DNA of 64,000 nucleotides, taken from NCBI RefSeq assembly GCF_002844195.1, contig NZ_PEND01000001.1, positions 558,001 through 622,000 on the forward strand. Reading direction: 5' to 3'. Shown here piece by piece: positions 27,713 to 35,887 of the stretch. Numbering within the stretch: position 1 is the stretch's first letter; the number at the start of each line of letters is the position of its first letter. The translations under genes were made by a program, and so were the position numbers. This DNA comes from Halegenticoccus soli (lineage in GTDB: Archaea; Halobacteriota; Halobacteria; Halobacteriales; Haloferacaceae). Under the pieces are notes generated by a model. It had not been told where the DNA came from. It searched no databases and saw only the letters and a program-made list of their open reading frames with translations.

Positions 27713-27799
27713 GAGTGCCGAGGCCACCGATTTTACGGATAGACGGTGTCTCTCGTGGCATCTGTCGATGGCCACGGTATCCATAGGCCCCGGTCACGT
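27713..27799 (+). repeat. Direct repeat copy 1, at left end of the toxin-antitoxin patch
   Basis: An 87-base copy. The first 41 bases (beginning GAGTGCCGAGGCCACCGATT) are almost identical to copy 2, the middle diverges, and the last about 30 bases (TGGCCACGGTA... CGGTCACGT) match again. It starts about 150 bases after the asparagine-synthase-like gene and ends 65 bases before a small antitoxin-like gene. The inner motif CCG-ATTTTA-CGG is palindromic at its ends. The rest of the 27560-27863 gap shows nothing else. Confidence 0.85.
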
Positions 27800-27863
27800 G
27801 GTACTCAACCACGACTGACCGGTCGAACACGAATTTATGAACGTTGCCGGTCAAGCACGGTGT

Positions 27864-28115
27864 ATGGCTGCCGAACTTTCCGACCGGGTTCGAGAAATCG
27901 CGGAGGCTCACGGCCTTCCCGAGTTCGAAGTCTTCGAGCAGGCTCTCGAACGCGGACTCGAAGACTTCTGGGAAGATATCGTACTCGCACAGTACCTGAA
28001 CGGGGAACTCGACCGCGGGGGAGCTATCGAACGCGTCGGCCGGACGAAAGTCGAGCGCGCAGGAAAGGAGCGAGCGGTCGTCGAGGAAGACGTCGACTGG
28101 GGCCTGAATCCGTGA
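27864..28115 (+). CDS. Small antitoxin-like protein, partner not evident
   Basis: An 83-residue, highly charged helical protein. It has EIAEAHGLPEFEVFEQALER in the first half and AIERVGRTKVERAGKERAV with an EEDVDWGLNP tail. The composition is that of small haloarchaeal antitoxin-like proteins. The A/T-rich GAATTTATG stretch at 27831-27839 lies about 29 bases upstream of ATG 27864 and fixes the start as leaderless; an earlier ATG at 27837 lies within that box. No toxin gene abuts it, and the next pair has its own promoter. Confidence 0.75.
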   Translation: MAAELSDRVREIAEAHGLPEFEVFEQALERGLEDFWEDIVLAQYLNGELDRGGAIERVGRTKVERAGKERAVVEEDVDWGLNP

Positions 28116-28143
28116 CCGCCGCTGAAGGGACCCAGGACCGCGT

Positions 28144-28152
28144 TTTTAATAC
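28144..28152 (+). promoter_or_regulatory. TATA-like element for the DUF433/DUF5615 pair
   Basis: A TTTTTAATAC-type box is centred about 28 bases upstream of the ATG at 28176. Confidence 0.55.
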
Positions 28153-28175
28153 CGATAGCGTGCGAATACGGAGAT

Positions 28176-28400
28176 ATGAGCATCGTTCGGGACCCCGAGC
28201 ACAGTGACAGTGCACCGACCATCGAGGGGACCGGCATTCGAGTGAAAGACGTCGCGATTGCTTACGAACACAGCGGGTACGACCCCGACGAGATTACCCA
28301 GCTGTATCCGGATCTCTCGCTCGGTGAGGTTCACCGTGCGCTTGCGTATTATTACGATCACATCGACGACTTCCGATCGGTAGAGCCGGCTCAGGCATGA
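28176..28400 (+). CDS. DUF433 family antitoxin
   Basis: A 74-residue protein matching the DUF433 helix-turn-helix family. The typical blocks are IEGTGIRVKDVAIAYEHSGY and PDEITQLYPDLSLGEVHRAL. DUF433 proteins are commonly the DNA-binding antitoxin encoded before a DUF5615 PIN-like toxin, as here. Its stop overlaps the toxin start by ATGA, giving translational coupling. It probably also represses the shared promoter. Confidence 0.9.
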   Translation: MSIVRDPEHSDSAPTIEGTGIRVKDVAIAYEHSGYDPDEITQLYPDLSLGEVHRALAYYYDHIDDFRSVEPAQA

Positions 28401-28720
28401 GACCGCTATACTGTGACGAGAGTATCTGGATTCCCGTCGCGGACGGTCTCCGCCGTCGTGGCTGGACAGTTCACACCGCTCGTGACGAAGAGCGGTTGGG
28501 CGATCCCGACCGAGAGCACCTCTCGTATGCATTCGAAAACGACTGGATTCTGGTGACGTTCGACGACGACTTCCTCTCGCTCGTCGAAGGCTCCGGACTC
28601 GAACACGCGGGGATTATCTACGTTCAGCAGGCTGGACGAGATATCGGAGACGTCGTGAAGGCGGTCGATGCACACCTCGACAATCGAGAGGAAGACGATC
28701 GCGGAATCCACTACTGCTGA
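28397..28720 (+). CDS. DUF5615 PIN-like toxin
   Basis: A 107-residue protein of the DUF5615 (Mut7-C-like PIN) family, predicted to be an RNase toxin. Acidic active-site candidates are in LYCDESIWIP near the start and VTFDDDFLSL in the middle. It overlaps the DUF433 antitoxin by four bases. Length is usual for the family, and there is no sign of truncation. The RNA target is unknown. Confidence 0.9.
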   Translation: MRPLYCDESIWIPVADGLRRRGWTVHTARDEERLGDPDREHLSYAFENDWILVTFDDDFLSLVEGSGLEHAGIIYVQQAGRDIGDVVKAVDAHLDNREEDDRGIHYC

Positions 28721-28791
28721 CCGGTCGGCGAAAAGATGGCTGCCCTTTCTGGAGGGATACTGTGGATTCAGATCACGTCACAAGCGCAGTA

Positions 28792-28809
28792 ACCCCAGAT
28801 TCCTGGGGT
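28792..28809. repeat. 7-base perfect inverted repeat
   Basis: ACCCCAG and CTGGGGT enclose a 4-base loop, 71 bases after the DUF5615 toxin stop. There is no T-run behind it, so a simple terminator is not certain. It lies in A/T-rich DNA before repeat copy 2 and could also be a foldback left by a mobile element. Otherwise the 28721-28919 stretch has no supported gene. Confidence 0.6.
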
Positions 28810-28919
28810 AGATGTCGAAACACGTCGTCTTTGATGAACAGTTGAGTAAAACTGAATTACGGCCTGTGCGTGCTCGATAGTGTCTCTAATCGACCAATTA
28901 TGGACAGCAGATAAGTCGT

Positions 28920-29007
28920 GAGTGCCGAGGCCACCGATTTTACGGATAGACGGCGTCTCTGGAAGTATCCGGTTCTGGCCACGGTAGACAGAGGCCACCG
29001 GTCACGT
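28920..29007 (+). repeat. Direct repeat copy 2, between the two toxin-antitoxin pairs
   Basis: An 88-base copy matching copy 1 across the first 41 and last about 30 bases with a diverged middle. It follows the DUF433/DUF5615 pair and precedes vapBC. Small frame changes between copies argue against a protein-coding role. Confidence 0.85.
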
Positions 29008-29088
29008 CGCACGCAACCGTCACGCGGAATCGGACGCAGGCGACCGACGGAACGAGCGATCCGAACCGCGACCGAAGGTTGATAAACT

Positions 29089-29106
29089 CGTATACGCGAG
29101 TATACG
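29089..29106 (+). promoter_or_regulatory. Perfect palindrome in the vapB promoter, likely operator
   Basis: CGTATAC and GTATACG surround GCGA, ending 5 bases before the vapB ATG. The A/T-rich GATAAAC just upstream can act as the TATA box. An operator here fits autorepression by VapB or VapBC. Confidence 0.65.
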
Positions 29107-29111
29107 GCAAT

Positions 29112-29342
29112 ATGAGCAAATCGGTTCGCGTCTCCGAAGAGTTCCACGAGTTCGTGAAAGCGCACAAACGGGAGGACGAGACGATGGAAGAGACGCTCCG
29201 TCGCCTCATCGGAGGGCCGCACCCGGAGGACGTCGCCGGTATACTCTCGTCCGAGACAGCGGCGCTCATGCGGGACCGTCTGGAGGAAAAGCGGAAATCC
29301 GATGTCGAAGGGAAGCGCGAACTCCGGGGACGATTCGAGTGA
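29112..29342 (+). CDS. vapB: VapB-type antitoxin
   Basis: A 76-residue antitoxin. The N-terminus SKSVRVSEEFHEFVKAHKR is a ribbon-helix-helix DNA-binding motif; the central TMEETLRRLIG helix and the charged C-terminal helix would wrap the toxin. It lies just downstream of a perfect palindrome. The toxin start overlaps its stop. It is paired with vapC. Confidence 0.92.
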   Translation: MSKSVRVSEEFHEFVKAHKREDETMEETLRRLIGGPHPEDVAGILSSETAALMRDRLEEKRKSDVEGKRELRGRFE

Positions 29343-29731
29343 TCCTCGACACCTCGTTCCTGATCGACCTCTTCGACGGCCGGCGCGGTGCGTTCGAAAA
29401 AGGAACCGAGCTTTCCGAGGCCCAGACCGTACAGCGCGTTCCCGCACCGGTCGTCATGGAACTCACCTACGGTGCCGAGTTCGGCGACGAGGGAGAACGG
29501 AGGAACGTCCAGAACGCGCTCAGAATGTATCCGGTCGTCGAACAGGACGAGACGATCGCTCGCCGCGCCGGACAGTTGCTCGCACGGGCCGACCGGAAGG
29601 CCGGCGGTGAGAGCGGCATCGACAAGGTCGATCCGGTGGTCGGGGCAGTCTCGGATATCTACGACGAGCCTGTCCTCACTGCCAACGTCGAGGATTTCGA
29701 AGCCCTCGGCGTCGACGTGGAGACGTACTGA
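29339..29731 (+). CDS. vapC: VapC-type PIN-domain toxin
   Basis: A 130-residue PIN-domain RNase. Catalytic acids are seen in ILDTSFLIDLFDG, VMELTYG, GIDKVDPVVGAV and ANVEDFEALGV, the normal PIN order. The start is GTG at 29339, which overlaps the vapB stop (GTGA). All active-site acids are present, so it should be functional and held in check by VapB. Confidence 0.92.
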   Translation: MILDTSFLIDLFDGRRGAFEKGTELSEAQTVQRVPAPVVMELTYGAEFGDEGERRNVQNALRMYPVVEQDETIARRAGQLLARADRKAGGESGIDKVDPVVGAVSDIYDEPVLTANVEDFEALGVDVETY

Positions 29732-29754
29732 AACGCGGACAGACCCCGAGTTGC

Positions 29755-29787
29755 GAGTGCCGAGGTCATCGATTTTACGGATAGACG
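29755..29787 (+). repeat. Direct repeat copy 3, right end of the patch
   Basis: A shorter 33-base copy of the repeat core, with two differences from copies 1 and 2 (GGTCATCG for GGCCACCG). It starts 24 bases after the vapC stop. The three copies thus bracket both toxin-antitoxin units. The following 238 bases to the SHOCT gene contain nothing I can name. Confidence 0.8.
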
Positions 29788-30025
29788 ACGTAATGAGTGG
29801 GATCTTCTCTATTCGCTCCGCTAGCTATCCCGATAACTTCCGGGGACGGACCGTTCTATCACCCCGTCGACGGGCGCTGGATGCTTCGAATGTTCGGCCT
29901 GCACTGACGCCGGTTCGTCACGTCGCGTTCGACTCGTCCCGGTCGACAGCGGCGCGCTCTCGTTCTTCGCTACCGTCGTCCGGGGCAAACGAAACCCGTC
30001 GAACGGACGCGGACCTCGACGAACC

Positions 30026-30388
30026 CTACTCTCCGGCCCGAAGCCGCTCACGGCGCTCCTCGTACTCCTGGTCCGAGAGCTCCCCGCGAGCGTAGGCCAG
30101 TCGGAGCGCTTCGAGCGCCGGGTCGCCGGAGCGACCGGCGTCGGCGCGACCGACGAGGCCGCGGTAGAGGAAGTACCCGATCCCCACGAGGACGACGAGC
30201 CAGACGAGCATCATCCCGACCCCCCACAGCGGCGAGAGCCCCGTCGTTCCGCCGGGGCCCCACCACCAGCCCATCATTCCCATCATGGGCATCGCGAACA
30301 CCATCATTAACAGCGGGAACAGCACGACGACGCCGAGAACGACGAGGACGACGCGAAGGAGGTTATCCTCGGTGTCAGTAGTTGCCAT
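30026..30388 (-). CDS. SHOCT-domain membrane protein
   Basis: A 120-residue protein with two membrane segments (about 10-45 and 55-78) separated by a methionine-, tryptophan- and glycine-rich loop. A short C-terminal SHOCT domain includes LRLAYARGELSDQEYEERRE. SHOCT tails occur on many small prokaryotic membrane proteins and probably mediate oligomerisation. The ATG at 30388 gives a normal acidic N-terminus. No partner is evident. Confidence 0.85.
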   Translation of the reverse strand: MATTDTEDNLLRVVLVVLGVVVLFPLLMMVFAMPMMGMMGWWWGPGGTTGLSPLWGVGMMLVWLVVLVGIGYFLYRGLVGRADAGRSGDPALEALRLAYARGELSDQEYEERRERLRAGE

Positions 30389-30655
30389 GTGATATCGTTG
30401 GACGCCCGGATTTAATCCGATTGTGCTTCGGTATCGTCCGCGAACTGGGTCCGGAAGTTCCGATTTCGCCGCTCGGTTCCCCCGTTCGCCTCATCTTCGA
30501 ACGTCGTCGCCGGGCGGTCACTGTTCACCCGCCCCGAGCCTCGACTCCGGGCGTGATCGGACGCGGCGCTCGGCCGCTCGGTTGGTAGAGCGAAAAGAGA
30601 CTCACCCGCTATGGACACATGACCTAAGGACCTCCCGACCGGATATCACGGCCCC

Positions 30656-31453
30656 ATGAACGAAACGACAGCCGAGACGGGGCTCCGGGGCGTCGACGTC
30701 GCCGGCCCGCCCGACGCACAGCCGATCGTGTTCGTCCACGGATCGGTCTTCACGCGGAAGATGTGGGCGCCGCAGCGCCGAGCGCTGTCGGAGGAGTTTC
30801 GGATCGCCGCGCCGGACCTGCCCGGCCACGGCGCGCGCGCCGACGGTCCGTTCGAGTTCGGGCCCGCCGTGGAGCTGCTCGACGAGACCGTCGAGACGAC
30901 GGCCGACGGGAACGCGCTCGTGGTGGGCCTCTCGCTCGGCGGATACGTGGCGACGGAGTACGCGCGTCGGCACCCCGACAAGGTCGACGGGCTGGTGATC
31001 TCGGGGAGCAGCGCCAACCCGGTCGACGGGATGGAGCTCGTCACGCGTGTCGTCGGCGGTACGGCGCGTCTGGCGACGAGGAGCGACCTCGTCGAACGGG
31101 GCGTCCGGCGGTACGCCGAGCGATGGGTCCGAAAGCGGGACCTCCCGCCGGACGTCGCGGAGGAGATCATCGGCTCCGGGTTCTACCCCAGGGAGTTCGG
31201 GAACGCGGGGCCGTACCTCGCCGGGCGGGACTTCCGGTCCGCGTTCGCCGCCTACCCCGGGCCGTCGCTCGTGCTCAACGGCGAGCGGGACCTCGTCATG
31301 AGACGGGGCGAAGAGGACCACGCCGCGGCCGCACGCGACGCGCGCGTCGAGGTGATCGACGGCGTCGGCCACGTCTGTAACCTCCACCGACCGAGGGCGT
31401 ACACGGCCGCCGTGCGGAACTTCGGCCGTCAGGCGGTCGCGACGCGCGGGTGA
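30656..31453 (+). CDS. Alpha/beta hydrolase
   Basis: A 265-residue single-domain alpha/beta hydrolase. The oxyanion region is IVFVHGSVFTRKMW, the nucleophile elbow GLSLGGYVA (Ser about 93), the acid is probably in LNGERDLVM, and the histidine in DGVGHVCNLHRP. The substrate is unknown; the closest style is esterase or lactonase. Its 3' end runs convergently into a short-chain dehydrogenase remnant. Confidence 0.88.
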   Translation: MNETTAETGLRGVDVAGPPDAQPIVFVHGSVFTRKMWAPQRRALSEEFRIAAPDLPGHGARADGPFEFGPAVELLDETVETTADGNALVVGLSLGGYVATEYARRHPDKVDGLVISGSSANPVDGMELVTRVVGGTARLATRSDLVERGVRRYAERWVRKRDLPPDVAEEIIGSGFYPREFGNAGPYLAGRDFRSAFAAYPGPSLVLNGERDLVMRRGEEDHAAAARDARVEVIDGVGHVCNLHRPRAYTAAVRNFGRQAVATRG

Positions 31454-31571
31454 GGCGGTCGTAGAGGTCGGTGTACGCCGCCTCGTGATCGGCGTCGACG
31501 AGCTCGTCGCGCACGCGGTCGTAAAAGTCGGTCGCCACGACCGTCGGTTTGACGATGACGACGTCTATCCC
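31447..31571 (-). pseudogene. Remnant of a short-chain dehydrogenase
   Basis: On the minus strand an open stretch encodes GIDVVIVKPTVVATDFYDRV and then an acidic helix with TDLYDRLTRA. This matches the region after the catalytic Tyr/Lys of SDR enzymes: compare GIDVVLIEPGPVETRF and EWFDRLY in the intact SDR at 54200-55021. The NAD-binding and catalytic parts are missing; an in-frame stop is 25 bases upstream and the 3' side runs into the hydrolase gene. It is therefore a decayed fragment. Confidence 0.6.
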
Positions 31572-31613
31572 GGTCTGCGGTGCCGTTCCCGGCGCTCAGA
31601 CGGGGAGCTATCG

Positions 31614-31961
31614 TCACCACTCTCCGTCCGGCCCCACCGGGTCGCGCGTCTCGCAGTGGGGACACCTGTTTCGATACCGTTCGAGGTCCCGGCCGCAGAC
31701 GCGACAGGCGTACTCGGTCTCCGCCGAATCCGCGATCCCTCCGGGGGACGAAGCGCCCCGACGGGTGAAAAACCCCGACCGGAGGGCGAAGGCACCGGCG
31801 AGGACGAGAATCCCGCCGGCGACGACTACGAGGAGCGGAACGTCTCCCGCGCCGGGGATCGCCAGCGCCTCCCGGGAGTCGCCCCCGCGAAGAACCCGCC
31901 TTCCGACCGCGAAAACCGCAAAGAGGAGCAACAGCCGATAGGGACCCAATCGGGCCGGCAT
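31614..31961 (-). CDS. Membrane protein with C-terminal zinc ribbon
   Basis: A 115-residue protein with two hydrophobic helices (about 7-25 and 43-62). A cytoplasmic C-terminal ribbon reads CRVCGRDLERYRNRCPHCE, a C-x2-C...C-x2-C zinc site. I do not recognise a family beyond this. The ATG at 31961 is chosen over GTG at 31973. It is divergent from the RDD-family gene. Confidence 0.75.
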   Translation of the reverse strand: MPARLGPYRLLLLFAVFAVGRRVLRGGDSREALAIPGAGDVPLLVVVAGGILVLAGAFALRSGFFTRRGASSPGGIADSAETEYACRVCGRDLERYRNRCPHCETRDPVGPDGEW

Positions 31962-32079
31962 CCCCCTACGCACTGTGGCACCTCGACGTCACACCGACGA
32001 TTGGGGACGGGCGGCGATAAGACTTCGGAGTCGCGCGATTCCGAACACGTATACGTCGGCGGGCGACCTCCGTACGCGT

Positions 32080-32511
32080 ATGGAATCGACGACGCCCGGA
32101 GGTGAGATGGAAGTCGCGTCGGTCCGGCGGCGGGTGTTCGCGTACCTCGTGGACCTCGTTCTCGTCGGCGGCGGGGTCTACGCCGTCGCGGCTCGGCGCG
32201 ACCGATCGGTCGCGGTTCGAGCGCTCGCGTTCGGGCTGCTCGCTACGGTCGTCGGGTCGGCGTACCACGTCGTTCTGGAGGGACGCGGCGGACAGACGGT
32301 CGGGAAGAGGGTCGCCGGTATCGCCGTCGTCGGGGGAGACGGGTCCCGCTGCAACTACGCCGCGGCGGCGAGCAGGACGGCCCTGCGCTTCGTCGACGCG
32401 CTCCCGTTCGCGTACCTCGTCGGGTTTCTCAGCATCTCCCTCACCGGACGACGACAGCGAATCGGGGATCTCGTCGCGAACACGGTCGTGGTTCGATCCC
32501 GCGGCGGGTGA
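32080..32511 (+). CDS. RDD-family membrane protein
   Basis: A 143-residue RDD protein. The first helix carries the RRRVFAYLVDLVLVGGG signature, and the loop GRGGQTVGKRVAGIAVVG is typical. The C-terminal RRQRIGDLVANTVVV closes the family pattern. RDD proteins are small multi-helix membrane proteins of uncertain transport function; some act as ion exchangers in salt stress. The ATG at 32080 is the first consistent with the signature. Confidence 0.88.
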   Translation: MESTTPGGEMEVASVRRRVFAYLVDLVLVGGGVYAVAARRDRSVAVRALAFGLLATVVGSAYHVVLEGRGGQTVGKRVAGIAVVGGDGSRCNYAAAASRTALRFVDALPFAYLVGFLSISLTGRRQRIGDLVANTVVVRSRGG

Positions 32512-32648
32512 GCGGACGGCGGGTCGAAGAGCCAGTTACGAGACGGGCCGCCCCCGCGATAGTGCCCGAATCGCCGGGACGCGTCCGCTTTCGATGAAGG
32601 CCCGGACGGAGTACTCGATCCCCGCGACGAATCAGGAACCATAACCCG

Positions 32649-33590
32649 ATGGACGGCGAACCGCGACAGGTGCGAAGTCGCTACTCGGCCGCCGGTCTGT
32701 TCGTCCTTCTCGCGACGCTGTGGGGGCTCACATTCCCCGCGATCAGCGTCGGGCTCCGGTCGCTGGAGCCGGTGCTGTTCGCCGCGTTCAGGTACGACAT
32801 CGCGGCCGTACTGCTCGTCGGATACGGAGTCGCCCGCACGACCGACTGGTACCCCAGCGCGGAGCGGGACCTGGCGGCGGTGCTCGCCGGCGGCGTCTTT
32901 CTCGTCGCGGGCAACGTCTTCCTGTTCGTCGGCCAGCAGACGGTCCCGTCCGGCGTCGCGGCGGTCATGCAGAGTCTGGTCCCCATCGCGACGACGCTGT
33001 GGGCGCTGGGTATCCTCCCCGAAGAGCGGGTTTCGGCGTCGGGCGCGTTCGGAATCCTGCTCGGGTTCGTCGGCGTCGGCCTCGTCGTCCGCCCGGACCC
33101 GAGCAACCTCCTCGCCGGGGACACGCTCGGAAAACTGCTCGTCCTCGGCCAGGTCGCCTCCGTCTCGCTCGGCGGCGTTCTCGTTCAGCGCTCGCGTCCG
33201 ATGCTCGACCGGGCCGCCCTCTCCGGTTGGTCGATGGCGGTCGGCGGGGTCATCCTCCACGCGGCGAGCCTCTCGGTGGGCGAACCGTTCTCGCTGCCGG
33301 CCACGCTGACCGCGCAGGCAGCGGTGGTCTACCTCGGCGTCTTCGCCACGGCCGTCGCGTTCTACATCTACTACACGCTGCTTGACGTTCGCGGCGCGCT
33401 GGAGACGAGCCTCGTCGCGTATCTCGTTCCCGTCGTCGCCACGGTCGCCGGCGTCGTCTTCCTCGGCGAGCGGGTGACCGCCCTCACGCTCGTCGGGTTT
33501 CTCGTCGTTTTCGCGGGGTTCGTCGCGCTCAAACGACGCGCCATCGCCGACCTCGTCGCCGGATCGACCCCGTCCGCGTCGAGTGAGTAG
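32649..33590 (+). CDS. EamA/DMT-superfamily transporter
   Basis: A 313-residue protein with about ten membrane helices arranged as two EamA repeats. The first repeat includes LWGLTFPAISVGLRSLEPVL and the second ATAVAFYIYYTLLDVRGA. Members export metabolites such as amino acids or sugars; the substrate cannot be judged here. No regulator is adjacent. Confidence 0.9.
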   Translation: MDGEPRQVRSRYSAAGLFVLLATLWGLTFPAISVGLRSLEPVLFAAFRYDIAAVLLVGYGVARTTDWYPSAERDLAAVLAGGVFLVAGNVFLFVGQQTVPSGVAAVMQSLVPIATTLWALGILPEERVSASGAFGILLGFVGVGLVVRPDPSNLLAGDTLGKLLVLGQVASVSLGGVLVQRSRPMLDRAALSGWSMAVGGVILHAASLSVGEPFSLPATLTAQAAVVYLGVFATAVAFYIYYTLLDVRGALETSLVAYLVPVVATVAGVVFLGERVTALTLVGFLVVFAGFVALKRRAIADLVAGSTPSASSE

Positions 33591-33825
33591 TGCCGTCCGA
33601 GTCCGGACCGTCCGTCGAGGCGACAGAAGGATATCGCGCCCGTCTCCGCGTGCTCGGTTCGTCGGGCGCGTCGTCCCTCCCGTCGAACGGGAATCGGGCG
33701 GGACCGAATCGACCGCCGGCGACGGCGTTCGCCCGTATATGCGAGTCTCGATAACGGGTACCACTCTAGGTCATCTAGCTCCATTAACCACCACCGCTTT
33801 GTGGTCCACCCGACGACCACCACCT

Positions 33826-34269
33826 ATGAGCGACGAGCCGCCACAGACACCTCCCCCGACGCGAAAGTCGACCCTCTTCTGCCAGGTCTGTCGACACGCG
33901 AGCCTCGTCGACGGCGACTGGCGACTCCGTTCCGCGGCGGACGGGACCGTCCGTTACGTCTGTCCCGAGTGCGAACACGTGATAGCCGAGCGACCGTCGT
34001 TCGGGGATGAGAAGGCGACCGACGGGCGGGGGACCGACCGCGACTGGGATCGCGAGGAGGGCGCGGCGGCCGCGGTACCGTCGCCGGCGACGCTCTTCGA
34101 CCCGGCGCGGTGGGGCGTTCGGTCGCCGTTCGTCGCGGTCTGGGCGACGTACGCCGGCCTGGGAGCCCCCGCGAGGGCGGCGACGGTAGCGTACCTCTCT
34201 CTCGTCACGTACAGCGCGCATCTGGTGACGGGTCGGCGCGTCACTCCGCGAAACCGGCGCGGTGGCTGA
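33826..34269 (+). CDS. Zinc-ribbon protein of unknown function
   Basis: A 147-residue protein. A zinc ribbon lies at the N-terminus (FCQVCRHASLVDGDW and YVCPECEHVI), followed by an acidic linker and a weakly hydrophobic C-terminal segment (VAVWATYAGLGAPARAATVA) that may sit in or on the membrane. I do not recognise the family. The open frame begins upstream, but composition supports the ATG at 33826. Confidence 0.7.
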   Translation: MSDEPPQTPPPTRKSTLFCQVCRHASLVDGDWRLRSAADGTVRYVCPECEHVIAERPSFGDEKATDGRGTDRDWDREEGAAAAVPSPATLFDPARWGVRSPFVAVWATYAGLGAPARAATVAYLSLVTYSAHLVTGRRVTPRNRRGG

Positions 34270-34477
34270 CACCGGCGAACCCACGACGGGTCGTCCGAGG
34301 GGGCGACGGTACGTCGGGTAGCGTCCCCGCTACCGGACCGCCGCCGGGGCGATCCGACGCTTTCGACGGCTCTACGCACTCGCTATCTCGCTTCGGCTCC
34401 GGCCGACGATCTCCGGCTACCGCTGGCGGATGACCGCAGTCGACGAACCCGACGAGGAAGCCTCGTCCCCGGGAAAA

Positions 34478-34771
34478 TTACTGAATGTGACCTTCGCGGC
34501 GGAGCTGGTCCGCGTCCTGACCGGTGTAGCGCCACTCGATGTTGGCCTTCTCGTCCTGCCAGTCCCACGGTTCGACGAGGACGACGTCGCCCTCGTTGAT
34601 CCAGGTCCGGTACTTCATCCTGCCGGGGATCCGCCCCATCCGCTCCTCGCCGTCCTCGCAGCGGACGCGGACGTGGTTCCCGCCGTTGTGTTCGGTTACG
34701 ACCGCGAACAGCTCGTCCTTGTTGGGCATTCGGAGGTTCCGACGCCCCGTTTCTTCGCTCACATCCCTCAT
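34478..34771 (-). CDS. eif1A: Translation initiation factor aIF1A
   Basis: A 97-residue OB-fold factor of archaeal translation initiation. Family blocks are [35 protein letters not shown] and [20 protein letters not shown]. The ATG at 34771 matches usual starts, and a TATA-like ATAACTTAAA is centred about 22 bases upstream. An in-frame ATG at 34786 lies within that box. A single-gene unit, convergent with the zinc-ribbon gene. Confidence 0.95.
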   Translation of the reverse strand: MRDVSEETGRRNLRMPNKDELFAVVTEHNGGNHVRVRCEDGEERMGRIPGRMKYRTWINEGDVVLVEPWDWQDEKANIEWRYTGQDADQLRREGHIQ

Positions 34772-34930
34772 ATGCGGTGCGCCCATTTAAGTTATCGGAG
34801 ACTCGCGGTACCGTTTGTCACGCCGGTCGGACCGGCGTCTTCGGGGAACCGACGCGCCGACGGATTCGGCCGACGCGGGAGGTCGAATCGGCGGGCGTAG
34901 AGTTTTGTGTTCGCCACCCCGTGACACGCT

Positions 34931-35830
34931 ATGGACACCCGACCGCTCGGAGAGACGGGCCACGAGAGCTCGATCCTCACGTTCGGCGCTATCGCGCTCG
35001 ACTTCCTCGATCAGGAGGACGCTGATCGGATGGTCGAAGACGTCCTCGCCGCCGGCGTCAACCACTTCGACGTCGCGCCGACGTACGGCGACGCCGAACT
35101 GAAACTCGCGCCCAAGCTGAACGAACGCCGCGACGAGATATTTCTGGGCTGCAAGACCCAGGAGCGCACCTACTACGGCGCGTGGGGCGAGCTCCACCGC
35201 TCGCTCGATCGCCTCGGCGTCGACCACATCGACCTGTACCAGTTCCACGCGCTCACCCGGTACGACGAACTCGACGCCGTCACCGGCGAGTACCGGCCGG
35301 AGATGGCGCAGGATCACGACGAGGGCGCGCTCGCGGCGTTCAAGGAGGCGAAAGACGAGGGGATCATCGGTCACATCGGCCTGACGAGCCACGGCGACCC
35401 GAGCGTCGTTCGGACGGCGATAAAGCGCATTCCGGAATTGGAGACGGTGATGTTTCCGTTCAACTACACGCTGGACGCCAAGGAGGGGCCGGAGTACGAC
35501 TACCGCTCGGTCCTCGACTTCGCGCGCGAGCGCGGCCTCGGCACGCTCTGCATCAAGGCGTTCGCCGAGCGACCGTGGCCCGAGAGCGTTCCCGAGGGCG
35601 AACGACCCTACGGCACCTGGTACCAGCCCTACGACACGCCCGAGGAGATCGAAGCGTGCCTCCGCTACGCGCTCTCACAGGGGATGACCTCCGTTCCGAG
35701 CGCGGGAGACCCCCAACTCGTCCCGGCGATCCTGGAGGCCGCGCGGACGTACGAGGAGATGGACGCCGACGAGCAGGAACGCCTCCGCGAGTCCGCGCGG
35801 GACGCGGATTCGCCCGTCCCCAGCCCGTGA
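34931..35830 (+). CDS. Aldo/keto reductase
   Basis: A 299-residue NADP-type reductase with a TIM-barrel fold. The catalytic tetrad is visible: Asp and Tyr in FDVAPTYGDAE, Lys in FLGCKT and His in DLYQFHAL. Late barrel segments (GTLCIKAFAERPW, GMTSVPSAGD) complete the cofactor site. Substrate unknown. It is transcribed away from eif1A. Confidence 0.92.
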   Translation: MDTRPLGETGHESSILTFGAIALDFLDQEDADRMVEDVLAAGVNHFDVAPTYGDAELKLAPKLNERRDEIFLGCKTQERTYYGAWGELHRSLDRLGVDHIDLYQFHALTRYDELDAVTGEYRPEMAQDHDEGALAAFKEAKDEGIIGHIGLTSHGDPSVVRTAIKRIPELETVMFPFNYTLDAKEGPEYDYRSVLDFARERGLGTLCIKAFAERPWPESVPEGERPYGTWYQPYDTPEEIEACLRYALSQGMTSVPSAGDPQLVPAILEAARTYEEMDADEQERLRESARDADSPVPSP

Positions 35831-35887
35831 CGCCCGCCCCCCGTCCGCGAGTGCGGCCGGTCGGCGGGAAAGGCGTCCGCGCGTCGG

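Noticed and set aside
28768-28998. 76-residue minus-strand ORF over repeat copy 2
   Set aside because: The related ORF in copy 1 is shifted in frame partway through, so coding is not conserved between copies.
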